Assembly (NCBI GenBank): GCA_016782865.1
Contig: JADHXR010000070.1
Location: 1 to 37,507 of the forward strand
Length of the DNA: 37,507 nt
From: Phycisphaerae bacterium
GTDB taxonomy: Bacteria; Planctomycetota; Phycisphaerae; Sedimentisphaerales; Anaerobacaceae
Reading direction: 5' to 3'
The position numbers were made by a program, and so were the translations under genes. Below, piece by piece: positions 8,954 to 17,211 of this stretch (the first letter of the stretch is position 1; every line of letters starts with the position of its first letter). The notes beneath the pieces are model-generated. The model made no database searches, was not told where the DNA came from, and worked only from the letters and a program-made list of their open reading frames with translations.

Positions 8954-9065
8954 ATGGGACTTCTTGACAAAATCCGCGGAGAATTCATCGACATCATCGA
9001 ATGGACCGATTCGTCCAGCGATACGATGGTGTATCGCTTTGATCGGCGTGACAATGAAATAAAAA
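8954..9065 (+). pseudogene. SPFH (band 7) protein gene, 5' part, interrupted by insertion
   Basis: The first 37 codons (MGLLDKIRGEFIDIIEW...) match the start of bacterial SPFH-domain proteins of the YdjI / virion-core-protein-like family, whose members open with a nearly identical segment. GGAGG lies at 8944-8948 before the ATG. The frame then runs into the 179-bp element and stops at 9230-9232 with unrelated residues. The remainder of the gene is found at 37376-37507 in the continuing frame: codons GAA ATA AAA at 9056-9064 plus A9065 join TG at 37377-37378 to rebuild ATG GGC GCC. The family forms membrane-associated scaffolds and is often next to zinc-ribbon proteins. As it stands the gene is broken. 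Confidence 0.9.
9058..9065. repeat. 8-bp target-site duplication, left copy (AATAAAAA)
   Basis: AATAAAAA here is repeated exactly at 37369-37376. The bases on either side differ (A versus G before, C versus T after), so the duplication is exactly 8 bp, as left by a transposition event. Confidence 0.85.
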
Positions 9066-9244
9066 CAACAATCCGCATTAATACCATAGAGAATGAGCCT
9101 GACGAATCCCCTACGTGTCAGACTAACGCGATTCATCGTCGTTCCATAATGCGTAAGGCCTGTTCGACCAGAAAACTCCCCGATCTATGGAGTACTCTTG
9201 AAGTACGCCACATCGACTCATTATGGCCTTAATGCGGATCATTG
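9066..9244 (+). mobile_element. 179-bp MITE-like element, left copy
   Basis: The left end CAACAATCCGCATTAATACC and the inverted right end CAATGATCCGCATTAAGGCC form imperfect terminal inverted repeats with an 11-bp perfect core, ATCCGCATTAA. Similarity continues inward (CCATA, then ATGAG). No coding capacity is seen. It differs from the right copy at two positions (ACGTG versus GCGTG, and ATGGAG versus ATTGAG). I cannot assign it to an insertion-sequence family. Confidence 0.85.
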
Positions 9245-9256
9245 TAAAAAAGGAAC

Positions 9257-9345
9257 TGTTCAAAAACAGCCCGGGGCCCACCAGCAGAAGATTCCCCCCC
9301 CCCGGTCTCCCAAATCTGTCTGCTGGCCCAAACTGTTTTTGAACA
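9257..9345. repeat. 89-nt long hairpin with C10 tract
   Basis: A perfect 13-bp outer arm, TGTTCAAAAACAG (9257-9269) with CTGTTTTTGAACA (9333-9345), encloses a second arm CCAGCAGA (9281-9288) with TCTGCTGG (9319-9326). The loop holds ten consecutive C residues (9294-9303). It directly follows the left 179-bp element. Confidence 0.8.
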
Positions 9346-9989
9346 AGCTGTTTTATGGTAAAAACGAAATGATGCATAAAGACAAAGGATAAATATGGCT
9401 TAGGTGCAGGCATGATAGGAACTATAGGCGTTCCATCCTATGTGAGCAGTGGCAAACCTCTGTATTCACGACCGAAGAAAGCCCAGTTCTTGACGAAGCA
9501 TATCCCTGTTAGCTCTGGTCTTTGCAAAAAGGCTAACCTACGAATATCAGACTGAAGCATCGTCGAAGCAGCCTGCACCAAAGCCTCTTTATAAAATAAG
9601 ATGTAGAAAATAAATTGAAAAATATTGGATTTAATCCGTTGACAAAGGTCGTTCCATATCAGGATGAAAGGTGAAGGGTGAAAAAAGAAAGAAGACAGAA
9701 GGCTAAAGGCTGAAACTGGACCAGATGAGCGGCTCTCTTCATACTTCATACTTCGCTATTATCCACCATCATAAACCCTGAATTCGGCACAAAAGTTTAA
9801 TACCACAGTCTTACCAAGATACACAATTCCCCTGCTTTTTCACCGGAAAAACTTCGTCTCATTTCATTTTATGAGACCATGGGTTAAATATAGAATATTG
9901 TGGAATCAGGACGCCAAGGGGCTCTAATGTGTTATTCAACAAGCTGTAGATAGATTTTCATTTTAACTATCGAATGTACGCGTTTTGTG

Positions 9990-10017
9990 TTGCAATAAAG
10001 GTTCATGGCGGTATAAT
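9990..10017 (+). promoter_or_regulatory. Candidate promoter of the sugar-catabolism operon
   Basis: TTGCAA (9990-9995) and TATAAT (10012-10017) are spaced by 16 bp, about 48 bp upstream of the first ATG at 10066. This is the only good promoter match before the twelve tightly packed genes that follow. Confidence 0.55.
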
Positions 10018-10065
10018 GATAATGAACGATAATTCTAATGTGAAAGTGAAAGGGGCTTTGGGCCC

Positions 10066-11097
10066 ATGAAGAACGAGCAAGTTGGCGTGTGCATCATTGG
10101 GGCCGGGCGCGCGGGCATGATCCATGCCCGTGCCGTTGCCCAACTCGCCGGTGCGCGCGTGGCTGCCCTGGTGGATTCTGACGTGGGCCTTTGCCGAGAA
10201 GGATGTCGAGAACTTGGTGTGGGGCTGTCGTATGGAGACTACAGAGAGGCCCTGGAGGACGCCGGTATCGATGCCGTTATCGTGGCCACACCCACGAGAC
10301 TGCACCACGATATCGTCGTGTCGGCGGCTCGGGCCGGCAAACATATCCTATGCGAGAAACCCATGGCGATGAGTGTGGTCCAGTGTGCGGAGATGATCCG
10401 GGCGGCCGAGGAGAATCGTGTCAAGCTGCAGATCGGGTTCATGAGACGCTTTGACAGGGGATTTCAGCAGGCAAAAGAGGTGGTTCAGCAGGGTGATATC
10501 GGTGAGGTCGTGCTAGTCAAGTCACTGACTCGTGGCCCCAGTCTTCCGAAGCGATGGCAATACGACGTTGGCGTCAGCAACGGCCCTTTGGCCGAGGTCA
10601 ACAGCCACGATATCGACACGCTGCGCTGGTTCACCGAGAGCGAGTTCGCACACGTCTACGCGATTGCCGGTAACTATCGTTGCCCGGAGGCACGAGCGGA
10701 ATTCCCCGACTTCTACGACAATGTGTCGCTGGTGGCTTCTTTTGCCAACGGTATGCAGGGCTTCATTGACGGAGCTGTGTCCGTCAAGTATGGTTATGAC
10801 GCTCGGCTCGAAGTGCTGGGCACCGAGGGAATTCTGTTTGTGGGTCAGTTGGCCGATGGATCGGTCGCTGTGTGCAGGAGGGGCGGTGAGATCGTGCAAT
10901 CGGCCGTTGCAAGCTGGCGAGACCTTTTTGCCCAGGCGTACATGGCTGAGGACGAGGCCTTTATGGCCTGCGTGCGCGACGATACGGAGCCGGTTGCGAC
11001 CGGGTACGACGGTATGATGGCGGTGAAAGTGGTCGAGGCCGGGAATCAGGCCATACAAGAGGGCCGGCCGGTGTATCTGAACTACGAAGCGCGATGA
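10066..11097 (+). CDS. Gfo/Idh/MocA dehydrogenase, inositol-dehydrogenase-like
   Basis: A 343-residue NAD(P)-dependent dehydrogenase with GAGRAG at residues 12-17 and an intact EKP motif at 97-99 with the catalytic lysine. The NSHDIDTLRWF block in the second domain carries the conserved Asp and His. It resembles myo-/scyllo-inositol dehydrogenases in length and layout but could oxidise another cyclic polyol or sugar. There is no signal peptide, so it is cytoplasmic. It is the first gene of a plus-strand operon and sits 13 bp before the next gene. AAAGGGG about 14 bp before the ATG is a fair ribosome site. Confidence 0.93.
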   Translation: MKNEQVGVCIIGAGRAGMIHARAVAQLAGARVAALVDSDVGLCREGCRELGVGLSYGDYREALEDAGIDAVIVATPTRLHHDIVVSAARAGKHILCEKPMAMSVVQCAEMIRAAEENRVKLQIGFMRRFDRGFQQAKEVVQQGDIGEVVLVKSLTRGPSLPKRWQYDVGVSNGPLAEVNSHDIDTLRWFTESEFAHVYAIAGNYRCPEARAEFPDFYDNVSLVASFANGMQGFIDGAVSVKYGYDARLEVLGTEGILFVGQLADGSVAVCRRGGEIVQSAVASWRDLFAQAYMAEDEAFMACVRDDTEPVATGYDGMMAVKVVEAGNQAIQEGRPVYLNYEAR

Positions 11098-11110
11098 AGG
11101 AGATACAGAG

Positions 11111-11965
11111 ATGAAGATCGGAATCGATAGTTACTGCTACCACCGCTATTTTGGTGAGGTCTACGCGCATCAAGAGCAGCCCTCCCAAAAATGGACTCTG
11201 AACGATTTCATCGACCGAGCCAAGGAACTGAAGGTCGATGGGGTGTCACTGGAGTCATGCTTCGTTCGCCTGGATCGGGCCTATTTGTCCGAAATCAAGG
11301 GCATGCTGGACGAGGCCGGCTTGGAGAGGGTCTGGGCTTGGGGACATCCCGATGGGCTGGAGGGTGGCACCAACGAACAAGAGTTCGACAAAATGCTGGA
11401 GAACTTCGAGTATGCCAGGGAGATCGGTGCGCCGGTGATGCGGGTGGTGGGCAGTAGCTTGATATTCAGAAACGAGCCGCATCAGGTGCAGCTTGAGCGT
11501 CTGTCTACGATGTTCCGGAAAGCGGCCCGGACCGCTGAGCAATATGACATCAAGATGGCGATTGAAAATCACATCGACTTTAACGCGGACGAGATCCTGC
11601 AGTTGCTGGACAATGTGGGCTCGCCGTACCTGGGGCTCAACTTCGATACGGGCAATTTTGTCAGAGTCCTGGACGATCCGGTGAAGGCGGCCGAGAAACT
11701 CGGTAAGCACGTGTTGGCCACGCATGTCAAGGACGTGAAACTGCTGGAGAGCGTACCTGCTGATACGTGGTACTTCTTTTCGAGCGTTCCGATTGGCAAG
11801 GGGCTGGTGGATGTCAAGGGTGTTGCGATCGCTTTGAAAAATGCCGGCTATGAGGGAGTATTGGCACTGGAGATCGACTCGTTGCACCCTGATTATACCG
11901 ATGATGAAGACAAGATCGTTCAGGAGAGTGTGAATCAACTTAGGGCTCTTACAGGTGACTTGTGA
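11111..11965 (+). CDS. Sugar phosphate isomerase/epimerase-like TIM-barrel protein
   Basis: A 284-residue protein of the AP-endonuclease-2 / xylose-isomerase-like TIM-barrel family. Likely metal ligands are E152 (AIENH), D179 (FDTGN), H205 (THVKD) and E254 (ALEID), in the order expected for this fold. Family members isomerise, epimerise or dehydrate sugars and inosose-type compounds, and IolE/IolI are relatives. AAGGAG lies close before the ATG and the gene is 13 bp from the preceding dehydrogenase. That pairing is typical of cyclitol or 3-keto-sugar pathways, where the dehydrogenase makes a keto product and the barrel protein processes it. Exact reaction unknown. Confidence 0.9.
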   Translation: MKIGIDSYCYHRYFGEVYAHQEQPSQKWTLNDFIDRAKELKVDGVSLESCFVRLDRAYLSEIKGMLDEAGLERVWAWGHPDGLEGGTNEQEFDKMLENFEYAREIGAPVMRVVGSSLIFRNEPHQVQLERLSTMFRKAARTAEQYDIKMAIENHIDFNADEILQLLDNVGSPYLGLNFDTGNFVRVLDDPVKAAEKLGKHVLATHVKDVKLLESVPADTWYFFSSVPIGKGLVDVKGVAIALKNAGYEGVLALEIDSLHPDYTDDEDKIVQESVNQLRALTGDL

Positions 11966-12034
11966 GGGTTTTGTTGCACGCGTGGGTTAGGAATCCGACA
12001 TATACTATGAAGTGATTGATACGGGATTGAGAAG

Positions 12035-13351
12035 ATGAAAGCACAACTGATACCAGTGTATTTCAAGTCGGCCGAAGACGAGGATTTTCAGAGACAGTTG
12101 GGTGTACTCAAGGACCTGTTGGTCGATGAGGCAGCGTTCTTGCAGCCGACGGCACTGGGCACGACCCTTCCGGATGCAGATGCGGTCGTGTTTCCTCAGC
12201 TACTCGGGGATGCATACGGCCGGGTTGAGGACTTCCGGAAGATCGATGTGCCCCTTTTGGTCATCACTTCCGAATTCGGTACGATGGCGATGTGGGACTG
12301 GGAGATCGTCTCGTTCATGAAAACCGAAGGTGTGGAGATGATCGCGCCCTACAATCCGGAGCATACGAAAATGCTCTGCCGGTCCTTGGCGCTTAAGCGA
12401 GACATGCGTCGCACAACGTTTCTTGTGATCCAGGACGACCCCGGCGAGGGGTTTCAGGCCGACATCTTCAAGCGGTTCTACTGGTGGGAGGACCAGTGCG
12501 CGCAGCGGATCAAAGACAAGTTCGGTGTCACCATTGTCAAGAAAAGCTTCAAGGAGTTCGGCGCGCGGGCCCGGGAGATTCCGGATGAACGGGCGCAGGC
12601 CGTTGCTAAGGACTGGGACCTGACAACGGAGGGCGTCAGTGAGAAAGCGTTGTACAGCGCGCTGAAAATGTACCTGGCGGCCAGGGAAGAAATTGAGAAC
12701 GATCCTGCCATCAAGGGGATAGGGATCAACTGCCTAAACGAATCCCACTTCAGCGATACCACACCTTGCCTGGCATGGGACATGCTGTTCAAAGAAAAGG
12801 GAATCGTCTGGGGTTGCGAGGCGGATACGATGAGTCTGCTGACCAAGTATCTCGCCCACCATTGTCTCGGTGCTCCCATCATGATGACGAACATCTATCC
12901 GTCCCTGATGGGAATGGCGCCGCTGAAGCACGAGCATATCGATTGCTTCCCCGAGGTTGACGACCCGGACAATTGTATGCTCCTGGCGCACTGCGGGTAC
13001 CTGGGGATTGTACCGAGCGTACAGGCAAGCGAGTGGACGCTTCGGCCCAAGGTGCTGACCATCGTTGACGAAAACGCCACGGCCATAGACGCGCGTATGC
13101 CACTGGGGTCGACGACCATGGTGAAGCTGGACCCGACGCTGAACAAGATGATGGTCGTAGACTGCAAGCTGGAGCAGTACGTCCAGTATCCCGGCTCGCA
13201 CTGCCTCAACGGGGCCGTGCTTAGAGTCCCGGACGGACACCGACTGATGGCCGGGGCCTGCTCCCACCATCAGTGCCTGCTGTCCGGAAAATGGATAACC
13301 GAGATGGAGTTTATGGGCAGGATCTTCGACCTCCGGATAGAACGGCTTTGA
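12035..13351 (+). CDS. L-fucose/L-arabinose isomerase family protein
   Basis: A 438-residue protein with the overall plan of the FucI/AraA-like sugar isomerase superfamily. Its N-terminal alpha/beta domains include the DADAVVFPQLLGDAYGR segment near residue 48. The later part includes GIGINCLNES (about 231-240) and the acidic/Cys-rich GCEADTMSLLTKYL segment (about 261-274). The C-terminal beta domain ends in short His- and Cys-containing segments. These enzymes use Mn2+ to interconvert aldoses and ketoses in the cytoplasm. It lies 69 bp after the TIM-barrel gene with a weak ribosome site (GAGAAG). It may feed the FGGY kinase encoded four genes downstream. Which aldose is used is unknown, and the protein is shorter than classical FucI (about 590). 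Confidence 0.8.
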   Translation: MKAQLIPVYFKSAEDEDFQRQLGVLKDLLVDEAAFLQPTALGTTLPDADAVVFPQLLGDAYGRVEDFRKIDVPLLVITSEFGTMAMWDWEIVSFMKTEGVEMIAPYNPEHTKMLCRSLALKRDMRRTTFLVIQDDPGEGFQADIFKRFYWWEDQCAQRIKDKFGVTIVKKSFKEFGARAREIPDERAQAVAKDWDLTTEGVSEKALYSALKMYLAAREEIENDPAIKGIGINCLNESHFSDTTPCLAWDMLFKEKGIVWGCEADTMSLLTKYLAHHCLGAPIMMTNIYPSLMGMAPLKHEHIDCFPEVDDPDNCMLLAHCGYLGIVPSVQASEWTLRPKVLTIVDENATAIDARMPLGSTTMVKLDPTLNKMMVVDCKLEQYVQYPGSHCLNGAVLRVPDGHRLMAGACSHHQCLLSGKWITEMEFMGRIFDLRIERL

Positions 13352-13400
13352 TTCAGAATTGCGCGTGGATGGCCCGTAAGAAAGACAGGAGTTGAACGAT

Positions 13401-14558
13401 ATGAAAAAGATAAATGTGGCTATGGTGGGCGGCGGGTTCATGGGTAAGACACACAGCCATGCCTGGAAAAACGCCGTACATTTCTTCGACCTGGATGTCC
13501 AGCCGGTGATGAAGGTCATCTGCGACAACAATAAGAAAACGGCGCAGCAGTACGCCGACAATTGGGGCTGGGCGGAGATTGAAACCGATTGGCAGACGCT
13601 GACGACAAGGAAGGACATCGACATCATTGACATCTGCGTGCCGACCTATCTCCATCATGAGATTGCAGTCGCGGCGGCCCGGGCCGGCAAGCATATCTTC
13701 TGCGAGAAGCCTATCGCGTTGAGCGCCGCCCAGGCGCAGGCGATGTATGAGGCCGCTGAAGCCAGTGGGATCGTGCATTACCTAAACCACAACTACCGAC
13801 GATGTCCGGCCGTGCGTCTGGCCAGACAACTCATCGAAGAAGGGAAAATCGGTCGGATCTTTCATTGGCGCGGTGCTTACCTCCAGGACTGGATCGTGAA
13901 TCCGGACTTTCCTCTGGTCTGGCAGCTCCAGCGGCAATACGCCGGCGCAGGGCCGCATTTCGATTTGAATTCCCATAGTGTTGACCTGGCCCGATACCTG
14001 GTGGGAGATATCAGCCGCGTCACTGCGATGACGAGCAACTTCATCACCGAGCGCTCCGTTGCCGAAGCGGGCGGTCCCACGGCGTTCAGCGCGAAAACGA
14101 GCCGGAAGAGCACCGGCAAAGTGACCGTGGAAGACGCCGCGTTTATGGTGGTGCAGTTTGAGAACGGAGCGCTCGGATCATTCGAAGCGTCGCGATTTGC
14201 TCCGGGACGAAAGAACTACAACTATTTCGAGATCTACGGTAGCAAGGGGAGCTGCGCATTCAACTTCGAGCGCATGAACGAGCTACAAGTGTTCTCGCGC
14301 GACGACCCGGCCAACACGCAGGGCTTCCGGACCATCCTCGCCACGGAATCGGTGCATCCCTATATGGCGGCTTGGTGGCCCCCCGGCCACATCATTGGCT
14401 ATGAACATGAGTTTCATCATGCGGTCGTCGATTTCCTCCGTGCGATTGCTACAGGTGGATCAATCGAACCCAACTTTTACGACGGAATGAAGGCGATGCA
14501 GGTGCTCGAAGGAGCCCTGGAGTCGGCCGAGACCGGAAAGAGGGTGACCCTTGCTTAA
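13401..14558 (+). CDS. Gfo/Idh/MocA family dehydrogenase
   Basis: A 385-residue cytoplasmic protein with the Rossmann motif GGGFMG at residues 10-15, the intact CEKP segment in the first domain and GPHFDLNSHSVDLARYLVG with the family's Asp/His pair in the second. The ATG at 13401 is preferred to an in-frame TTG nine bases earlier because AGGAG at 13387-13391 gives normal spacing to the ATG. An insertion rich in Ser/Thr/Lys (around residue 225-240) is typical of members acting on larger sugar substrates. The stop overlaps the upstream extension of the next gene, so the two are translationally close. Substrate not known. Confidence 0.93.
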   Translation: MKKINVAMVGGGFMGKTHSHAWKNAVHFFDLDVQPVMKVICDNNKKTAQQYADNWGWAEIETDWQTLTTRKDIDIIDICVPTYLHHEIAVAAARAGKHIFCEKPIALSAAQAQAMYEAAEASGIVHYLNHNYRRCPAVRLARQLIEEGKIGRIFHWRGAYLQDWIVNPDFPLVWQLQRQYAGAGPHFDLNSHSVDLARYLVGDISRVTAMTSNFITERSVAEAGGPTAFSAKTSRKSTGKVTVEDAAFMVVQFENGALGSFEASRFAPGRKNYNYFEIYGSKGSCAFNFERMNELQVFSRDDPANTQGFRTILATESVHPYMAAWWPPGHIIGYEHEFHHAVVDFLRAIATGGSIEPNFYDGMKAMQVLEGALESAETGKRVTLA

Positions 14559-14577
14559 AGTGAACGGGCGCGAGCGC

Positions 14578-15633
14578 ATGCGCACGGCGCTGCTGCTCGG
14601 CAAAGACAGTATTCAAGTCCAGTCCACGCAGCAGCCGGAGATCGGGCCGGGTGACGTTCTGCTTCGTACCAAGGCCTCGTTGATTTGCGGTACGGACGTC
14701 CGCATTCTGCGCTACGGCCACGCCGCCATTAGCAGTGGTACGCGACGCATTTTGGGGCACGAGCTGAGCGGTGTGATCGCGCGGGTCGGATCGGATGTCA
14801 GCAGCCTTAAGACAGGGATGCGCGTCGCTGTCGCGCCCAATATGGGCTGCGGTCTGTGCGATCAGTGCGTCAGTGGCAACATGCATCTGTGCGCCGACTA
14901 CCGCGCCCTCGGTATTCACATTGACGGCGGCTTTGCCGAGTACGTTCGGATTCCGAGCGTCGCCGTGCGCCAGGGCAATGTGATTGATATCCCGCCTCAG
15001 ATGAGTTTCGTCGAGGCGGCACTGGCCGAGCCGCTGTCCTGTGTGTACAACGGTTTTGAGCGCTGCGCGCTTCGTCCCGGTGATACGGTGTTGGTCATGG
15101 GGGCCGGGCCGATCGGCCTGATGCACGCCAAAATGGCCAAGCTGGGTGGCGCCTCAACGGTGTTTGTCAGTGACCTCAACTCGGAACGTCTGCTGCGATG
15201 TCGCCACATCGACGCTTCGCTCGTTGCGCTCGATGCGAACGATATAGAAGGGAAGATCATGGACTTCACGAGCGCCAGGGGCGTGGACGTCTGTATCACG
15301 GCGTGTCCTTCCGCTGAGGCCCAGCAGCAGTCTCTGCAACTGACGGCTGTCAACGGGAGAGTCCTGTTCTTCGGGGGACTTCCGACGAATGCATCGGAGG
15401 TTCACTTGGACACGAATCTCATTCACTACAAGCAGCTTATGGTCACGGGCACGACGCGCGCCAGCATGAGACAGTTTCGTACCGTTCTCTCGCTGGTTGG
15501 ACGCGGCACGCTGACCGTCAAGGAGTTCATCACGGAAACGTTCGACATTGCGGAGATCCGGCAGGCGTTTGCCTACACGGCCCAAGGCCTCGGGCTGCGC
15601 TGCATGATCGCATTTGACGGACACGCGAAATAG
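14578..15633 (+). CDS. Zinc-dependent medium-chain alcohol/polyol dehydrogenase
   Basis: A 351-residue MDR-family dehydrogenase. Catalytic zinc ligands are probably C37 and H61-E62 (GHELSG). The structural zinc site has C91, C94, C97 and C105. A Rossmann motif (GAGPIGLM) follows near residue 174. Sorbitol/L-threonine/erythritol-type dehydrogenases share this plan. The ATG at 14578 is preferred because homologues begin at the matching MRTALL segment, though in-frame TTG (14551) and GTG (14560) codons could start a slightly longer form overlapping the previous gene. In the operon it would oxidise a polyol or sugar hydroxyl with NAD(P). Confidence 0.9.
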   Translation: MRTALLLGKDSIQVQSTQQPEIGPGDVLLRTKASLICGTDVRILRYGHAAISSGTRRILGHELSGVIARVGSDVSSLKTGMRVAVAPNMGCGLCDQCVSGNMHLCADYRALGIHIDGGFAEYVRIPSVAVRQGNVIDIPPQMSFVEAALAEPLSCVYNGFERCALRPGDTVLVMGAGPIGLMHAKMAKLGGASTVFVSDLNSERLLRCRHIDASLVALDANDIEGKIMDFTSARGVDVCITACPSAEAQQQSLQLTAVNGRVLFFGGLPTNASEVHLDTNLIHYKQLMVTGTTRASMRQFRTVLSLVGRGTLTVKEFITETFDIAEIRQAFAYTAQGLGLRCMIAFDGHAK

Positions 15634-15666
15634 ACGAAACACACCGTTATCGGCAGGACAGGATCG

Positions 15667-17193
15667 ATGGTGGAGAAGGCAGTCATCGGAGTTGACATCG
15701 GGACGCAAGGCAGCAAGGCGGTGCTGTTCTCCGAGTCGGGACAATGCCTGGCCGCAGCCGTGCGGAGGTCGCGCCTGCACCAGCCGGGTGCCGGCGTGGT
15801 GGAGGAGGACCCAGAGCATCAGGTGCGCACGGTTTGTGAGACGATTCGAACGTGCGTTAGGCAGTCCGGGGTTTCGCCGCAATCGGTGGTTGCCGTGGGG
15901 ATTGACGGGCAGATGGCCGGCGTCGTGGGAATCGGCGCAGACGGACGCAATGTCACGCCCTACGATTCCTGGCTGGACACGCGTTGCGCCGCGTACATCG
16001 AATCGATGCAGCGGCAGGCCGGGGATCGAGTCCTGGATCAGGCCGGCTGTGCTCCCAGCTTCAATCACGGCCCCAAGATTCTCTGGTGGAAACACGAACG
16101 CCGTAAAATCTACCGCTCGATCGCCTCTTTCGTCCAGCCCGGTGGGTATGCAGCAATGCGCCTCTGCGGTTTGGACAGTCGAAACGCATTTATCGATACG
16201 ACCTATCTGCATTTTTCCGGGTTCGCCGACAACCGCAAGAGTGCCTGGGACGACAACCTCTGCGCCGTTTTCGACGTGGATCGAAGCAAGCTGCCTCGGA
16301 TCGTCTCCCCGGCTGAAATCATCGGCGACATTGCGCCCTCCATGGCCCGTCGCTGCAACCTGAGCGCGGGCACGCCGGTCGTGGCCGGTTGCGGCGACAC
16401 CGCCGCTTCGTTTCTTGCCTGCGGGGCTACCCGGGAGGGGATCTGCGTCGATGTGGCCGGCACGGCATCCGTGTTCGCCGCCACTACCAGTCATTTCCGG
16501 GCCGACAGCAAACATGAGACGCTCGGTTGCGGCCAGGCGGCCACGCCCGGGTTATGGCATCCATACGCCTATATCAACGGCGGCGGCATGAATCTGGAGT
16601 GGTTTCGCCGCGAGGTGGCCAATCACGGCCGGAAGGCCGGAGCGGTTACTTTGGCTCGATTGAACCGAATGGCCGAAAAGGTCTCCGATCCGGAGGCCGG
16701 GCCCTTGTTCATTCCCCATCTGGGCGGGCGTGTCTGCCCCAGCGCGCCGCACCTGCGCGGGGCTTGGATTGGACTCGAGTGGTCGCATACGTTGGGACAT
16801 CTCTACCGGGCCGTGCTGGAGGGAGTGGCCCTCGAATATGGTATCTATCGTGACATTTTTGCGGGGCTATATCCAGACCTGAAGTTGCGCGAGATTCGCG
16901 TTACCGGAGGAGGTCAGGACAGTGCCCTGTGGAATCAGATCAAAAGTGCGGTGCTGGCGATGCCGGTGGTGCAGATTGCCTGTAGCGAGGGGGCTCCCAT
17001 GGGCGCTGCCATGCTGGCGGGCGTCGGCGCCGGTCTGTTCAAAGACCTACCGGCCGTGGCCGCGAAGTGGGTGCGCAAAGGGACGCGTCACCGGGCTGGG
17101 GCTCGAATGACGCGGATGTATCGTTCCCGTCAGAAACACTACAAAAAGTTGCTCGATCTCCTCAACCGCGATTGGGATCAGCAGGACAACTGA
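15667..17193 (+). CDS. FGGY-family carbohydrate kinase (xylulokinase-like)
   Basis: A 508-residue two-domain sugar kinase. The phosphate-1 motif DIGTQGSK (residues 10-17) opens the N-terminal ASKHA domain. DGQMAG (about 80-85) and CGDTAASF (about 243-250) match conserved xylulokinase positions, the Asp in the latter being the likely catalytic base. The C-terminal domain has VTGGGQDSALWNQ for ATP/adenosine binding. It should phosphorylate a ketose or polyol such as xylulose using ATP in the cytoplasm, plausibly after the isomerase encoded at 12035. AGGA precedes the ATG. The length is normal for the family. Confidence 0.92.
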   Translation: MVEKAVIGVDIGTQGSKAVLFSESGQCLAAAVRRSRLHQPGAGVVEEDPEHQVRTVCETIRTCVRQSGVSPQSVVAVGIDGQMAGVVGIGADGRNVTPYDSWLDTRCAAYIESMQRQAGDRVLDQAGCAPSFNHGPKILWWKHERRKIYRSIASFVQPGGYAAMRLCGLDSRNAFIDTTYLHFSGFADNRKSAWDDNLCAVFDVDRSKLPRIVSPAEIIGDIAPSMARRCNLSAGTPVVAGCGDTAASFLACGATREGICVDVAGTASVFAATTSHFRADSKHETLGCGQAATPGLWHPYAYINGGGMNLEWFRREVANHGRKAGAVTLARLNRMAEKVSDPEAGPLFIPHLGGRVCPSAPHLRGAWIGLEWSHTLGHLYRAVLEGVALEYGIYRDIFAGLYPDLKLREIRVTGGGQDSALWNQIKSAVLAMPVVQIACSEGAPMGAAMLAGVGAGLFKDLPAVAAKWVRKGTRHRAGARMTRMYRSRQKHYKKLLDLLNRDWDQQDN

Positions 17194-17211
17194 TATATAG
17201 GAGCTATCGTC

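Larger units (their letters stand above)
9245..10065. other. 821-bp non-coding left margin of the cargo
   Basis: No credible gene is found. It contains a long hairpin (9257-9345), AT-rich stretches around 9590-9650 and 9880-9970, a small perfect inverted repeat, GTCTCAT (9856-9862) and ATGAGAC (9871-9877), and a promoter just before 10066. Open frames here are short and of low-complexity composition. Confidence 0.65.

Noticed and set aside
9066..9232. Continuation of the SPFH reading frame through the 179-bp element (55 extra codons)
   Set aside because: The codons derive from the element, have no similarity to SPFH proteins and the same DNA occurs non-coding at 37190-37368.
9438..9749. A 103-codon minus-strand open frame in the left cargo margin
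   Set aside because: No ribosome site or family resemblance; its translation reflects low-complexity AAAG/GAAGG-type repeats, so it is more likely non-coding.
9873..9885. ACCATGGGT partial palindrome before the sugar operon as a match to the AACCA-ATA-TGGTT word near the DeoR gene
   Set aside because: The two words differ in spacing and sequence; a shared operator cannot be supported.
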